Source: Butyrivibrio sp. (GTDB taxonomy: Bacteria > Bacillota > Clostridia > Lachnospirales > Lachnospiraceae). Taken from it: a stretch of 64,000 nucleotides of DNA. Numbering within the stretch: position 1 is the first letter of the stretch; each line of letters begins with the position of its first letter. The DNA lies in NCBI GenBank assembly GCA_015056575.1, contig SVGA01000003.1:1-64000 (forward strand), in the 5' to 3' direction. Of this stretch, positions 1 through 8,193 are shown piece after piece. Made by a program: the position numbers and the translations under genes. Below the pieces are notes generated by a model. It saw only the letters and a list, made by a program, of their open reading frames with translations. It had not been told where the DNA came from and did no database searches.

Positions 1-162
1 TAAGTTCTGTAAAACAGAATTAACACTTATAAACACTGAATTTCAGTCAAATGCAGAATTTACCTTTTCTTTTAACGATATTTTTAAGCGGGCGCTTTAT
101 TGCGTGGCAAAGCTTTAGTTGTTCCGGGGATGCGCCGGGGTTGTGCGGAGGTGTTGCGCGGG

Positions 163-293
163 CTTGTTGTGTGGGGGGTTGTTGTGTGGGGGGCTTGTTG
201 TGTGGGGACATGTTGTGTGGGGGCTTGTTGTGTGGGAGCTTGTTGTCTGGAGGCTTGTTGTGTGGGAGGCTTGTTGTGTGGAGCTTGTTGTGT
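163..293. repeat. G/T-rich minisatellite, about nine copies of a 14-16 bp unit
   Basis: The core TTGTTGTGTGGG recurs about nine times with small length changes (GGAG, GGGGGC, GGGAC endings), giving a period of 14-16 bp. It ends just before the first unit of the 64-bp array. The plus strand is strongly G/T biased, with G runs of 3-6. This looks like slippage-prone DNA; I see no coding function. Confidence 0.85.
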
Positions 294-300
294 GCGTTTT

Positions 301-1293
301 CCGACGCAACTTAAGCATTTCACAGTATGCGTCGGCTCTTTTTTCGTAATTTCTTTTGCCCTTTCCGACGCAACTAAAGAATTCTTCGTTTTGTGTAGGA
401 AATATTCATAATAAATCAGTCATCATCTCCGACGCATCAAACTGAATTATTCTTTGCGTCGGAGCCGAACGTATTTCTTTATACTATTTCCCCGACGCAT
501 AAACATATGTATCACTCCTGCGTCGGACGATAGCCCATTCCGCTACGCTTTTTCTCCGACGCATTCACCCATATATCTCCTCTGCGTCGGACGATAGCCC
601 ATTCCGCTACGCTTTTTCTCCGACGCACTTACCCATATATCTCTTTCGCGTCGGACGTCAGCACATTCCGCCAAGCTTTTTCTCCGACACATTTACCCTT
701 ATATCTCTATTGCGTCGGACGTCAGCACATTCCGCTACGCTTTTTCTCCGACGCACTTACCCTTATATCTCTATTGCGTCGGACGATAGCACATTCCGCT
801 ACGCTTTTTCTCCGACGCACTTACCCTTATATCTCTATTGCGTCGGACGTCAGCACATTCCGCTACGCTTTTTCTCCGACACATTCACCCACATATCTCT
901 CCTGCGTCGGACGATAGTCTTTCCGCCAAGCTTTTTTCCCGACACATTCACCCATATATCTCTATTGCGTCGGACATCAGCACATTCCGCTACGCTTTTT
1001 CTCCGACGCACGAACCCTTATATCTCTATTGCGTCGGACGTCAGCACATTCCGCTACGCTTTTTCCCCGACGCATTCACCCACATATCTCTCCTGCGTCG
1101 GACAATCACACATTTCGCCAAGCTTTTTCTCCGACGCATTCACCCACATATCTCTCCTGCGTCGGACAATCACACATTTCGCCAAGCTTTTTTCCCGACG
1201 CACTCACCCATATACCACTTCTGCGTCGGACGATAGCCCATTCCGCTACGCTTTTTCTCCTACACACTTACCTATATATCTCTTTCGCGTCGG
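301..1293. repeat. Sixteen-unit 64-bp tandem array with a conserved inverted repeat in every unit
   Basis: The arm CCGACGCA (or CCGACACA and close variants) starts at 301, 365, 429, 492, 556, 620, 684, 748, 812, 876, 939, 1003, 1067, 1131, 1195 and 1259. Spacing is 64 bp except two steps of 63. Each is followed about 27 bp later by its complement TGCGTCGG, so each unit can form an 8-bp stem with a 19-nt loop. In the right part the sequence between stems is also conserved (CATTCCGCTACGCTTTTTC). In the three leftmost units the interior has diverged completely while spacing and most arms persist. The repeat is not CRISPR-like, because no part of the period is variable as spacers would be. Confidence 0.93.
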
Positions 1294-1490
1294 ACGCCAA
1301 GCACTGCCTAGCACTTTTCGCTTCCCAGTTAGCACCTAGCGATACAGTTTACATCTCAAATTTGGTTTTAACCAATATTTATCAGAACAAAACATCCACG
1401 TATCCTTTGGGATGAGTCGCGTCCAGACGCGTTGGCTGCTATAACCCGACTATTAGCAAAAATCACCCGATGCTTAATAGATGAAGCCTC

Positions 1491-1600
1491 CCATTGCCAT
1501 TGCCATTGCCATTGCCACTCCTATTCCCATTCTCATTCCCATTCCCATTTCAATTGCCATTACTAGTCCCATTACCATTGCCATTACTAGTATCATTTCC
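1491..1600. repeat. Hexanucleotide microsatellite (CATTGC / CATTCC)
   Basis: A run of about eighteen CATTNC-like hexamers: first CATTGC units, then CATTCC and CACTCC variants, then units interrupted by ACTAGT. A 6-bp unit keeps a frame open, but no start codon, ribosome site or recognisable protein goes with it. Confidence 0.85.
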
Positions 1601-1649
1601 TTATTGATTATCACATTATCCTTAGAACCGGCGTTCCTTCCATCCAAGC

Positions 1650-2444
1650 TTACCTAAGCAGATAGTCCTCAATAGTACTCTTGTATACTAAGAAATCAAA
1701 ACTGTTCTCATCATCTTCAAAGGTCATGATCAGGTTCTTTCCCTGAATAATTCCGGAGGAGCCATAATTTCTAAGCTTCCAGAAGAATTCCCTGGTACGA
1801 TAATCCTGTTCTCCCATCGTCCCGAAATGTTCCCAGTATACAATCTTTCTGCGTTTAACGTTAAGACATGTAAAATCAGGATAAACAACAGAACCATTCG
1901 ACAGTTTCAACGGAGCTTCATATTTGTATGGAATTCCCATCATCTTCAAATTATCTGCTATGATCACTTCTGATTTGGAACGGACCTTTTCTCCGTTAGC
2001 TGTAGTCTGCCCTTTGTCTTCCGGGTATTTGGGGTTTGGCTCATAAGCAATTGAAAGCCATCTTTTTGCAATATCCGCGTCCTCGAGTATGTAGGGCTTT
2101 ACAAGATGCTGCCTTATCGGGTTAAGGTTGGTGTAAGCCGCTTTAAGCGGATCGGATGTGTATTCTTCTAAAACCAGGTCGATCAGCTTTTGTTTTGTGT
2201 TAATGCTCTTTTCAATTATTTCTGCGTAGTTTTTTTGCGCAAGCGCCTGCGCTGTTTGAATTTGATTCTTAGGAATGTAGGTGCCGTGTCGTTGCTCACT
2301 AAGCTTTCGGTGATAGAATTCCGGTTTCGATGCAGTATGTGAAATACGAAGGCTGCCTTCCGGAGCATTTTCTATATCACGCCCGGCAGAAACAAGTAAT
2401 GCAGCTAAGCGCTCGCGTTCTTTAAGTAATTCTTCTATTAACAT
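1650..2444 (-). CDS. Hypothetical protein with a PD-(D/E)XK nuclease-like C-terminal half
   Basis: 264 residues. The N-terminal half (about 1-135) is charged and helical, with no match I recognise. The C-terminal half has the spacing of a restriction-endonuclease-like fold: RSKSEVIIADNL (about 155-166), YPDF with an acidic residue (about 189) and YWEHFG (about 203-208), a common ending in Firmicutes proteins of unknown role. The start has a GGAG ribosome site 8 nt upstream, and a near-consensus promoter lies at 2541-2569, so it is probably a monocistronic gene. Neighbours give no clue to function. The nuclease fold is inferred from motif order only; substrate and role are unknown. Confidence 0.75.
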   Translation of the reverse strand: MLIEELLKERERLAALLVSAGRDIENAPEGSLRISHTASKPEFYHRKLSEQRHGTYIPKNQIQTAQALAQKNYAEIIEKSINTKQKLIDLVLEEYTSDPLKAAYTNLNPIRQHLVKPYILEDADIAKRWLSIAYEPNPKYPEDKGQTTANGEKVRSKSEVIIADNLKMMGIPYKYEAPLKLSNGSVVYPDFTCLNVKRRKIVYWEHFGTMGEQDYRTREFFWKLRNYGSSGIIQGKNLIMTFEDDENSFDFLVYKSTIEDYLLR

Positions 2445-2540
2445 ATATTACTCCAACATGAGAATGTGCGCTTTGAATGCCGCGAACCGGCACGCACTTA
2501 TATTGAACGTCCGGAAAATAAAATTTCCGAACAATTGAGA

Positions 2541-2569
2541 AGTATAATGTGGAATGTAAGCGATGTCAA
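2541..2569 (-). promoter_or_regulatory. Sigma-70-type promoter of the nuclease-like gene
   Basis: Read on the minus strand: TTGACA (2569-2564), 17-nt spacer, TATACT (2546-2541). This leaves a leader of about 90 nt before the ATG at 2444. Confidence 0.8.
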
Positions 2570-2638
2570 GCATAATTCTGTTTGTAGTCCAATCGGCTCA
2601 TCATCCGTTAGAGACGAGCGCTGCCAGGTGCACTACGT

Positions 2639-2671
2639 AACAGAAGGACACCACATGGATGCCCTTCTGTT
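2639..2671. terminator. Inverted repeat, possible terminator of the EFR1 gene
   Basis: AACAGAAGG and CCTTCTGTT form a 9-bp stem with a 15-nt loop. It lies 77 bp beyond the stop of the 2748-3551 gene. No T-run follows on either strand, so intrinsic termination is uncertain. Confidence 0.35.
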
Positions 2672-2747
2672 TCTTATCTAATTCATTTGTCAAAAGAAAT
2701 TTCACAGTAGCAAATGATCCATCCCAACCCTCAAGGTCTGATCCACA

Positions 2748-3551
2748 TCATTTCTCTTTTGTAAAAGCTGATTCAACATGAATAATACTCTGTGTAAGGT
2801 CATCTGCTGTTACCTTAGGATTATGATAATGCTCGCGTTTATCGGTTATCTCACCGATGGAAATCGCATTCTTCGGGCAGAACTGAAGACAGCTAAGACA
2901 CTGAATGCAATTGGTTCCTATCTTAGCCTTGCCGTCAACAATCTCAATATTTTCACGAGGGCACAGTCTTACGCACTGTCCGCAGGCTATACAATCATTG
3001 TTTACCTTAAACTGAGCTGCCTTTTTACTTGAAATACCTGACCAGGCATTGTTCTCAAGAACATTAAGGGGATTGCGGGGCGGCTTTTTGTCTTTGCTTC
3101 TCTTAAGCTTAATGCTGGCAGCAATCTCCCATGCCAGCTTCTCGCTTCTTGCCTGAGCATCAGCCACATTGAGCTTGGGCATCATAAGGTCATGAGGGAA
3201 AAGCCAGATGCAGCTGCACTGGTGAGTCACGGTTGCCCAATAATTAAGATGGATAATATCATTCAGGGAAGAAAGACCGATTCCCGCATAGGAAGCGGAC
3301 ATGCTTATTCCGAAGGTATATGCTGAGGGAGAAACCTTAATCTCTTTAGCATATTTAAGGACGTCCTCAGGGGCACCGCCGCCAAAGCACGGAAAAACAA
3401 ATCCTACTCTCTCAGCCTCAGTCACATCGGTGATCTCAGGCCTTTTTCTCATCATTATGATATCGGCTCCACCAATGTTCTCCGCAACATTCTGTGCAAA
3501 ATTCAGGCAGTTGCCGGTGCCCGAAAAACAGAAAATAACATTCTTATTCAT
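2748..3551 (-). CDS. EFR1-family flavodoxin-ferredoxin fusion protein
   Basis: 267 residues. The N-terminus has a flavodoxin-like FMN phosphate-binding loop (FSGTGNC, residues 9-15). Two 4Fe-4S clusters follow near the C-terminus: CIACGQCVRLCP (about 188-199) and CIQCLSCLQFCP (about 216-227). Proteins of this EFR1 family are common in anaerobic Firmicutes and are thought to be cytoplasmic electron carriers, but partners are rarely known. The AGGAGG ribosome site 7 nt before the ATG supports the start. An AraC regulator is encoded just upstream on the same strand and could control it; that is inference. Length and architecture look intact. Confidence 0.9.
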   Translation of the reverse strand: MNKNVIFCFSGTGNCLNFAQNVAENIGGADIIMMRKRPEITDVTEAERVGFVFPCFGGGAPEDVLKYAKEIKVSPSAYTFGISMSASYAGIGLSSLNDIIHLNYWATVTHQCSCIWLFPHDLMMPKLNVADAQARSEKLAWEIAASIKLKRSKDKKPPRNPLNVLENNAWSGISSKKAAQFKVNNDCIACGQCVRLCPRENIEIVDGKAKIGTNCIQCLSCLQFCPKNAISIGEITDKREHYHNPKVTADDLTQSIIHVESAFTKEK

Positions 3552-3583
3552 AGCGAACCTCCTACAGTGCTGTGATATATACC

Positions 3584-3614
3584 ATTATACTACTGTCCGA
3601 AATCTGCGGTGCAA
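3584..3614 (-). promoter_or_regulatory. Possible promoter of the EFR1 gene
   Basis: A perfect TATAAT (3589-3584, minus strand) lies 32 bp before the start codon. The best -35 is TTGCAC (3614-3609) at a long 19-nt spacing, so the upstream element is weak. Confidence 0.45.
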
Positions 3615-3725
3615 TAAAAAAACAGCGGCGAGATCAGCGGGCGATGCACTCCGCGACGACACACCGCGTTGCAATTTAAGGCAACCCTGATCAGACTCAA
3701 ATGGCACAGAGCTCCCATAATAGAT

Positions 3726-4586
3726 TCATTTATTACAGTATTGGGAATACTTCTTAGGCGAGATTCCCACCGATTTCGTAAAGGCCTTGAGGAAGTTGCT
3801 GTAATCAGAGAATCCGCAGCGGTCGCAGACTTCGCTCACGCCGATGCCCTCGGCAAGAAGAGACTTGGCAATGGAAATCCTGCGGGCTGTAAGGTACTTG
3901 TTGATGGTTGTACCTGTGGCTGACTTGAAGATCCTGCAGATATAGGACTCACTTATATAGAAGCGCTTGGAAAGGTCGCCGATACTTACAGGATACTGTA
4001 TGTTGTTATTAAGATACGAAAGGATTGCATCAACCTGCTCATTGTAGGTGGCGGGCTTCTCTGTTTCCTTGTTGTTCTCTCTGTCCGCAACAATCTGATT
4101 GATCATAACAAAGAGCTCAGTAAAAGTCGATCGCTCCAGAAGGTCGTGACCAAAGCCGTTACTGGAAACGATCTTATTGATGAAATAAAGGAAACGTCCC
4201 TGCTGTTCCTGGGTGAGGCTAACCTTATGAGAGAACCCCTCTGCGCGGTCTGAAAAGCAGGCATCAAGATTAGTCTCATTGCTAGAGATGCTCTTCATGT
4301 ACTCGGGATCGATCATGATGACGATCCTCTCGTGAAGCTCACTGTCTATCTGAGTCAGATAATGAGAATCGTATTGATTTATCAGGAAAAGATCTCCCGG
4401 GGTAATGTCATAAACCTTGTTATCGATCAGAAACTGCTTGCCACCGGAAATGGAGAAATAAACCTCGTAGCAGTCGTGAATGTGCATTTCCATTGCTTTC
4501 TCATCTTTATAAAGATGAGCCACTGAAAAATACTTGTTCTCTATACTTGCCGCCATGGCTGCCTTGCAGGAATTGAGTTCTTTCAT
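3726..4586 (-). CDS. AraC-family transcriptional regulator
   Basis: 286 residues. The N-terminal part is a cupin-like sensor domain: HIHDCYEVYFSISG and the ITPGDLFLINQYDSH strand (about 35-80) are typical of AraC_binding domains. The last 100 residues are the double helix-turn-helix: YPVSIGDLSKRFYISESYICRIFKSATG, then GVSEVCDRCGFSDYSNFLKAFTKSVG, ending with the family's typical PKKYSQY. The ligand may be a sugar, but nothing shows which. An AAGAGG ribosome site precedes the ATG. The gene lies upstream of the EFR1 gene on the same strand, which is a plausible target. The leader contains an odd ribosome site followed by ATG-TAA (4639-4656). Confidence 0.93.
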   Translation of the reverse strand: MKELNSCKAAMAASIENKYFSVAHLYKDEKAMEMHIHDCYEVYFSISGGKQFLIDNKVYDITPGDLFLINQYDSHYLTQIDSELHERIVIMIDPEYMKSISSNETNLDACFSDRAEGFSHKVSLTQEQQGRFLYFINKIVSSNGFGHDLLERSTFTELFVMINQIVADRENNKETEKPATYNEQVDAILSYLNNNIQYPVSIGDLSKRFYISESYICRIFKSATGTTINKYLTARRISIAKSLLAEGIGVSEVCDRCGFSDYSNFLKAFTKSVGISPKKYSQYCNK

Positions 4587-4638
4587 AAATACCTCTTAAT
4601 ATATTAAATATCTGCCGGATCAGCAAGGGTGTAAGCCC

Positions 4639-4656
4639 TTACATACGTTACCTCCT
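4639..4656 (-). promoter_or_regulatory. Ribosome site followed by a start-stop ATG-TAA in the AraC leader
   Basis: On the minus strand, AGGAGG (4656-4651) is followed after 6 nt by ATG (4644-4642) and immediately by TAA (4641-4639). This is an ideal initiation signal with no coding sequence. It sits between the predicted promoter and the AraC start. An AAGGG/CCCTT hairpin overlaps its end. Confidence 0.5.
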
Positions 4657-4657
4657 T

Positions 4658-4686
4658 ATTTTACAATTCGACTTCAATATTTGCAA
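4658..4686 (-). promoter_or_regulatory. Promoter of the AraC gene
   Basis: TTGCAA (4686-4681), 17-nt spacer, TAAAAT (4663-4658) on the minus strand, giving a leader of about 65 nt. Confidence 0.65.
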
Positions 4687-4740
4687 GTTTTATCCTTGAT
4701 ATACTTTTAACATGGAAATATTTGCAGTAACCTGTGGATC

Positions 4741-4772
4741 AAAAAAGAGCCGCAAGCATCAGCCTGCAGCTC
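4741..4772 (-). terminator. Intrinsic terminator of ilvE
   Basis: The minus strand reads GAGCTGCAGGC, loop TGAT, GCTTGCGGCTC, then TTTTTT. The 11-bp stem includes two G-U pairs. It lies 62 bp after the ilvE stop. Confidence 0.88.
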
Positions 4773-4834
4773 TTCCATTATAAATCTTAAATTATATGTC
4801 AACGAGAACCGTCACCATTGGTTCACCCATCGGT

Positions 4835-5869
4835 TCACATCTTAATCTCGTGGATCCACCCTTCGGGAGCCTTAACGGTGCCCATCTGAATGCCTGTAAG
4901 CGTATCGTAGAGCTTCTTGATCACAGGGCCCATCTCCTCGCTGCCATTCTTAAAGACGATCTCCCTGCCGTGATCATTGATCTTGCCAACAGGGCTGATA
5001 ACAGCTGCTGTTCCGCAAAGTCCCATCTCAACAAACTCAGGAACTTCGGAAAGCTTAACCGGTCTCTCCTCTACGTTCATTCCGAGGATCTCCCTGGCCA
5101 CATAGACAATTGATCTTCTTGTGATCGAAGGAAGGATCGAATCTGTGTGGGACTTGGGAACTACAAGCCCTCCGTCCTTGGTAACGAAGATGATGTTTGC
5201 TCCGCCTGTCTCCTCGATATAGGTTCTTGACTCAGCATCAAGATATACGTTCTCTGCAAATCCCTCTTCATGAGCGGTAACAATAGCATGAAGGCTCATG
5301 GCATAGTTAAGTCCGGCCTTGATGTTACCTGTTCCATGAGGTGCTGCCCTGTCGAAATCACTGATCTTAACAACAATGGGCTTAGCGCCGCCCTTAAAGT
5401 AAGGTCCTACAGGTGTTACGAAAATTCTGAACTGATACTCGTCCGCAGGCTTAACTCCGATCACGTTGCCTGTTGCGAACATAACAGGTCTGATATAAAG
5501 TGTAGCCCCGCTGCCGTAAGGAGGAACCCAGTCGGCATTGGCTGCAACAACCTCTTCCACAGCCTTAATAAATCTATCCTCCGGGAAAGAAGGCATCTCA
5601 AGTCTCTTAGCGGAATCAACCATTCTCTTTGCATTGAGATCGGGTCTGAATGTAACGATCCTTCCGTCCTCTGTCTCGTATGCCTTAAGTCCCTCAAAGC
5701 ACTCCTGCGCATAATGAAGAACTCCGGCGTCCTCGCTGAGAGTGATCGTGGCATCCTCGGTGATCACACCGTCATCCCACTTTCCATCCTTGTAATTGGA
5801 TACGAATCTCTTATCGGCAACATGGTATGCGAATCCGATATTTGCCCAATCTAAATTTTTCTTAGCCAT
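4835..5869 (-). CDS. ilvE: Branched-chain amino acid aminotransferase
   Basis: 344 residues, the usual size for class IV pyridoxal-phosphate aminotransferases of the long BCAT type. The enzyme transfers an amino group from glutamate to the 2-oxo acids in the last step of valine, leucine and isoleucine synthesis. Diagnostic segments are LHYAQECFEGLKAYETEDGR (about 51-70), the pyridoxal-phosphate lysine region near GTGNIKAGLNYA (about 178-189) and YIEETGGANIIFV (about 217-229). It stands alone, with its own promoter (5922-5949) and terminator (4741-4772), about 28 kb from the leu/ilv genes of the window. The leader is about 45 nt, too short for a T-box. Confidence 0.96.
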   Translation of the reverse strand: MAKKNLDWANIGFAYHVADKRFVSNYKDGKWDDGVITEDATITLSEDAGVLHYAQECFEGLKAYETEDGRIVTFRPDLNAKRMVDSAKRLEMPSFPEDRFIKAVEEVVAANADWVPPYGSGATLYIRPVMFATGNVIGVKPADEYQFRIFVTPVGPYFKGGAKPIVVKISDFDRAAPHGTGNIKAGLNYAMSLHAIVTAHEEGFAENVYLDAESRTYIEETGGANIIFVTKDGGLVVPKSHTDSILPSITRRSIVYVAREILGMNVEERPVKLSEVPEFVEMGLCGTAAVISPVGKINDHGREIVFKNGSEEMGPVIKKLYDTLTGIQMGTVKAPEGWIHEIKM

Positions 5870-5921
5870 AATAACAGCTCCCCTTCCCGTACTTTAACAC
5901 GTCAAAGCACTAATAAGTTTC

Positions 5922-5949
5922 ATTATAAAACTTTATCTTTTTTCGTCAA
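5922..5949 (-). promoter_or_regulatory. Promoter of ilvE
   Basis: TTGACG (5949-5944), 16-nt spacer, TATAAT (5927-5922) on the minus strand. It begins only a few bases after the stop codon of the upstream transporter gene, so ilvE is likely transcribed separately. Confidence 0.8.
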
Positions 5950-5952
5950 GAC

Positions 5953-7314
5953 TCATTTCTTCTTATTGTCTTTTTTTGAGCCGAAGATCCTTCGGATCGT
6001 GGATTCTTCTTTTACCGCATGGAATCTGGTATTACTCTTATCGCTAAGAAGCTTCCTCTCTCCGTTTTCAAGATATGCAAGATCGTAATAATCTCCCGTT
6101 TCGGTGCTGAGCCCCTTCCCCGCCAGGAAATGATTGGTGATTCGGGAAAAGAGTGCGTATATGACCGCAAAGATCGGCACACCCACAAGCCATCCGACAA
6201 TCCCCCACATACCTCCGAAGAAGGTAATGGCGAAAATAACCCAAAAGCTTGAAAGTCCGGTGCTTCCGCCAAGAATCCTTGGCCCTAAGATATTTCCGTC
6301 AAACTGCTGAAGCACAATAACGAAGATCAGGAACACCAGCGCCTTTATGGGATCGATCAATACCAGCAAAAGAGCTCCCGTCCCGCCGCCGATGTACGGT
6401 CCAAAGAAAGGTATAACGTTAGTTACGCCGACAATAACCGAAATCAGCACAGGATAATTGATCTTCAGAATAAGACATCCAATATAGCAGATAACGCCGA
6501 TAATCAGTGAATCAATGAGCTTGCCTCCGATGAAGCTCTCAAAGGTCTTGTGAACGAATCTGAAACCGCCCACCAGCTCGTTGGCAAAATTCTCCTTGAA
6601 CAGTGCATAGGCAAGCTTCTTGCCCCTTGTGGTAAAGCGCTCCTTGGAATTGAGCACATAAATGGCGACTATAAAGCCTACAACCAGGTCGAACAGTACT
6701 CCAACCGCCGACATGATACTTCTGGACGCCGTCTTTACAATGCTTCCGAGGCTGCTGATCTGGGGCAGATAATCCTTAAGATTCTTGGTCACAAATACGC
6801 TTAAGGTCTCATAATAAGAATCCAGCTGTGAGTCGATAAACGCCTGCAGCTCAGGATTATTGGCCAGGAACATATTTGAATACTCATCAATGTTCTTGAT
6901 GTACCTGGGGAAGTTGTTGACGATCTCTCTTACGCTGACCACCAGCTGAGGGATGATGCTTCCAAATAAGCTGTACAGTATCAGAATGAAGATCATCATG
7001 GTAATGAGTACCGCTATTCCCCTCATCTGCTTTCTCTTGCCGCGGTCTGCATTTTCCGCAAAAGAAACATCATAGCCCCGTTTCTTATAGATGGGCATCA
7101 AGAGCTTGTGTTCGATCCCATCAAGAAGCGGTATGAGAATATATGCTATTACGATTCCGATCAGTATGGCTGAAATGGAATCAATCATATCACTCAGAGC
7201 GCTGATAATGGATTTGCCGTCAAAAATAACGTAATAGGCAAGCATAAGGCTCACCCCAACCACAAATATCGTAAGGCCCCAGGTTATCTGATTCTTTTCA
7301 GGTTTCATTCTCAT
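5953..7314 (-). CDS. AI-2E family (UPF0118) membrane transporter
   Basis: 453 residues with paired N-terminal membrane segments (about 10-35 and 40-65), a soluble middle region (about 110-215) and a cluster of C-terminal segments. The C-terminal region contains the family signature around NVIPFFGPYIGG (about 300-312) and the QQFDGNILGPRILG motif (about 342-355). The family includes exporters of autoinducer-2 and Na+/H+ antiporters, so the substrate cannot be named. The cytoplasmic tail is basic (about 410-453). A GAGG ribosome site precedes the ATG. It starts 33 bp after the mrp stop and is probably co-transcribed with it. Confidence 0.9.
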   Translation of the reverse strand: MRMKPEKNQITWGLTIFVVGVSLMLAYYVIFDGKSIISALSDMIDSISAILIGIVIAYILIPLLDGIEHKLLMPIYKKRGYDVSFAENADRGKRKQMRGIAVLITMMIFILILYSLFGSIIPQLVVSVREIVNNFPRYIKNIDEYSNMFLANNPELQAFIDSQLDSYYETLSVFVTKNLKDYLPQISSLGSIVKTASRSIMSAVGVLFDLVVGFIVAIYVLNSKERFTTRGKKLAYALFKENFANELVGGFRFVHKTFESFIGGKLIDSLIIGVICYIGCLILKINYPVLISVIVGVTNVIPFFGPYIGGGTGALLLVLIDPIKALVFLIFVIVLQQFDGNILGPRILGGSTGLSSFWVIFAITFFGGMWGIVGWLVGVPIFAVIYALFSRITNHFLAGKGLSTETGDYYDLAYLENGERKLLSDKSNTRFHAVKEESTIRRIFGSKKDNKKK

Positions 7315-7347
7315 AGCTTTGTCCTCGAAAGATAATAGGATTTGTTA

Positions 7348-8163
7348 TTATAAAAGTCCCTCAAGGGTTTCTGTGAGGGCATCAAGGCAGTCGAATTCAA
7401 TCTCCTCTGCCTGTCCCGCATCACATTTTGCTGCGAAATCGGGATCCATGGGGATCTTGCCAAGGACCTTAAGACCAAGTCCCTCAGCATAGCTGTCAAT
7501 CCTGCTCTCACCAAATACATAAACAGGCTCGCCGCAGTGAGGGCACTTTAAGTAGCTCATGTTCTCTACTACGCCAAGTACAGGGATATTCATCATCTTG
7601 GCCATGTTGATGGCTTTTTCTACGATCATGCCAACCAGCTCCTGAGGTGTGGCAACTACGATGATGCCATCAACAGGAAGCGACTGAAATACTGTAAGAG
7701 GCACATCTCCTGTTCCCGGAGGCATATCCACAAACATAAAGTCCACATCGCCCCAGTTTACGTCTGACCAGAACTGCTTAACAATGCCCGCGATAACAGG
7801 ACCTCTCCAGACAACAGGATCTGTCTCATTGTCCATCAGCATGTTAAGGGACATGATCTTGATACCGCCCACTGTAACAGCAGGTAAAAGACCTGTCTCA
7901 TCTGCAAAGTTTGATTTGCCGATGCCAAACATCTTGGGGATTGAAGGGCCTGTGATATCGGCGTCCATGATTGCTGCGCTTTTTCCTTTTCTGCTCATGG
8001 CTACAGCTGAAAGGCCTGTAACAAGGCTCTTTCCAACGCCGCCCTTTCCGCTCACAACACCGATAACCTTCTTAACGTGTGTATATTCCGAAGGAGCAAC
8101 CCTGAAGTTCTCCTCCATCTGTTTTTTGAAATCTTCCGGCTTCTTGCCGTGTCCGTCTGCCAT
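7348..8163 (-). CDS. Mrp/NBP35-family P-loop ATPase (iron-sulfur cluster carrier)
   Basis: 271 residues. A deviant Walker A motif, GVVSGKGGVGKS (about 34-46), marks it as a SIMIBI-class ATPase of the Mrp/ApbC group, cytosolic proteins that hold and transfer Fe-S clusters. Further family features are MDADITGPSIPKMFG (about 66-80), DFMFVDMPPGTGD (about 141-153) and a CPHC pair (about 206-209) expected to ligate the cluster. The N-terminus lacks the DUF59 domain fused to some Mrp proteins. The start is supported by GAAAGGTGA about 9 nt upstream. The gene lies between a glycosyltransferase and a transporter, with no obvious functional link. Confidence 0.93.
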   Translation of the reverse strand: MADGHGKKPEDFKKQMEENFRVAPSEYTHVKKVIGVVSGKGGVGKSLVTGLSAVAMSRKGKSAAIMDADITGPSIPKMFGIGKSNFADETGLLPAVTVGGIKIMSLNMLMDNETDPVVWRGPVIAGIVKQFWSDVNWGDVDFMFVDMPPGTGDVPLTVFQSLPVDGIIVVATPQELVGMIVEKAINMAKMMNIPVLGVVENMSYLKCPHCGEPVYVFGESRIDSYAEGLGLKVLGKIPMDPDFAAKCDAGQAEEIEFDCLDALTETLEGLL

Positions 8164-8193
8164 AATCCTAAATCACCTTTCTAAAATAAATAA

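Larger units (their letters stand above)
1..1649. other. Gene-free, repeat-filled region
   Basis: No open frame here looks like a real protein. The frames that exist (up to about 209 codons) are created by tandem repeats and change reading frame from one repeat to the next. The stretch holds a TTGTTGTGTGGG minisatellite (163-293), a 64-bp hairpin array (301-1293) and a CATTGC/CATTCC hexamer tract (1491-1600). Between 1294 and 1490 I see only unremarkable sequence with a short GCGTCC/GGACGC-like palindrome near 1420. Confidence 0.8.
2445..2747. other. 303-bp intergenic region
   Basis: It contains the promoter of the 1650-2444 gene (2541-2569), a leader with a CGGAAATTTTATTTTCCG hairpin (about 2512-2532 on the minus strand) and an inverted repeat at 2639-2671. 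A 71-codon plus-strand frame overlaps the minus-strand promoter, has no ribosome site and is not considered a gene. Confidence 0.6.

Noticed and set aside
51..411. Overlapping frames on both strands in the G/T minisatellite
   Set aside because: Low-complexity translations created by the TTGTTGTGTGGG repeat; no ribosome site or family.
301..1293. CRISPR array
   Set aside because: All parts of the period are repeated and the conserved part is about 60 bp; there are no unique spacers and no cas genes.
710..1415. Plus-strand frames of 209, 132 and 128 codons within the repeat array
   Set aside because: The 64-bp period is not a multiple of three, so each copy is read in a different frame. There is no ribosome site, and the translated text is just the repeat in three frames.
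2466..2681. 71-codon plus-strand frame
   Set aside because: It covers the minus-strand promoter of the neighbouring gene and has no ribosome site or known family.
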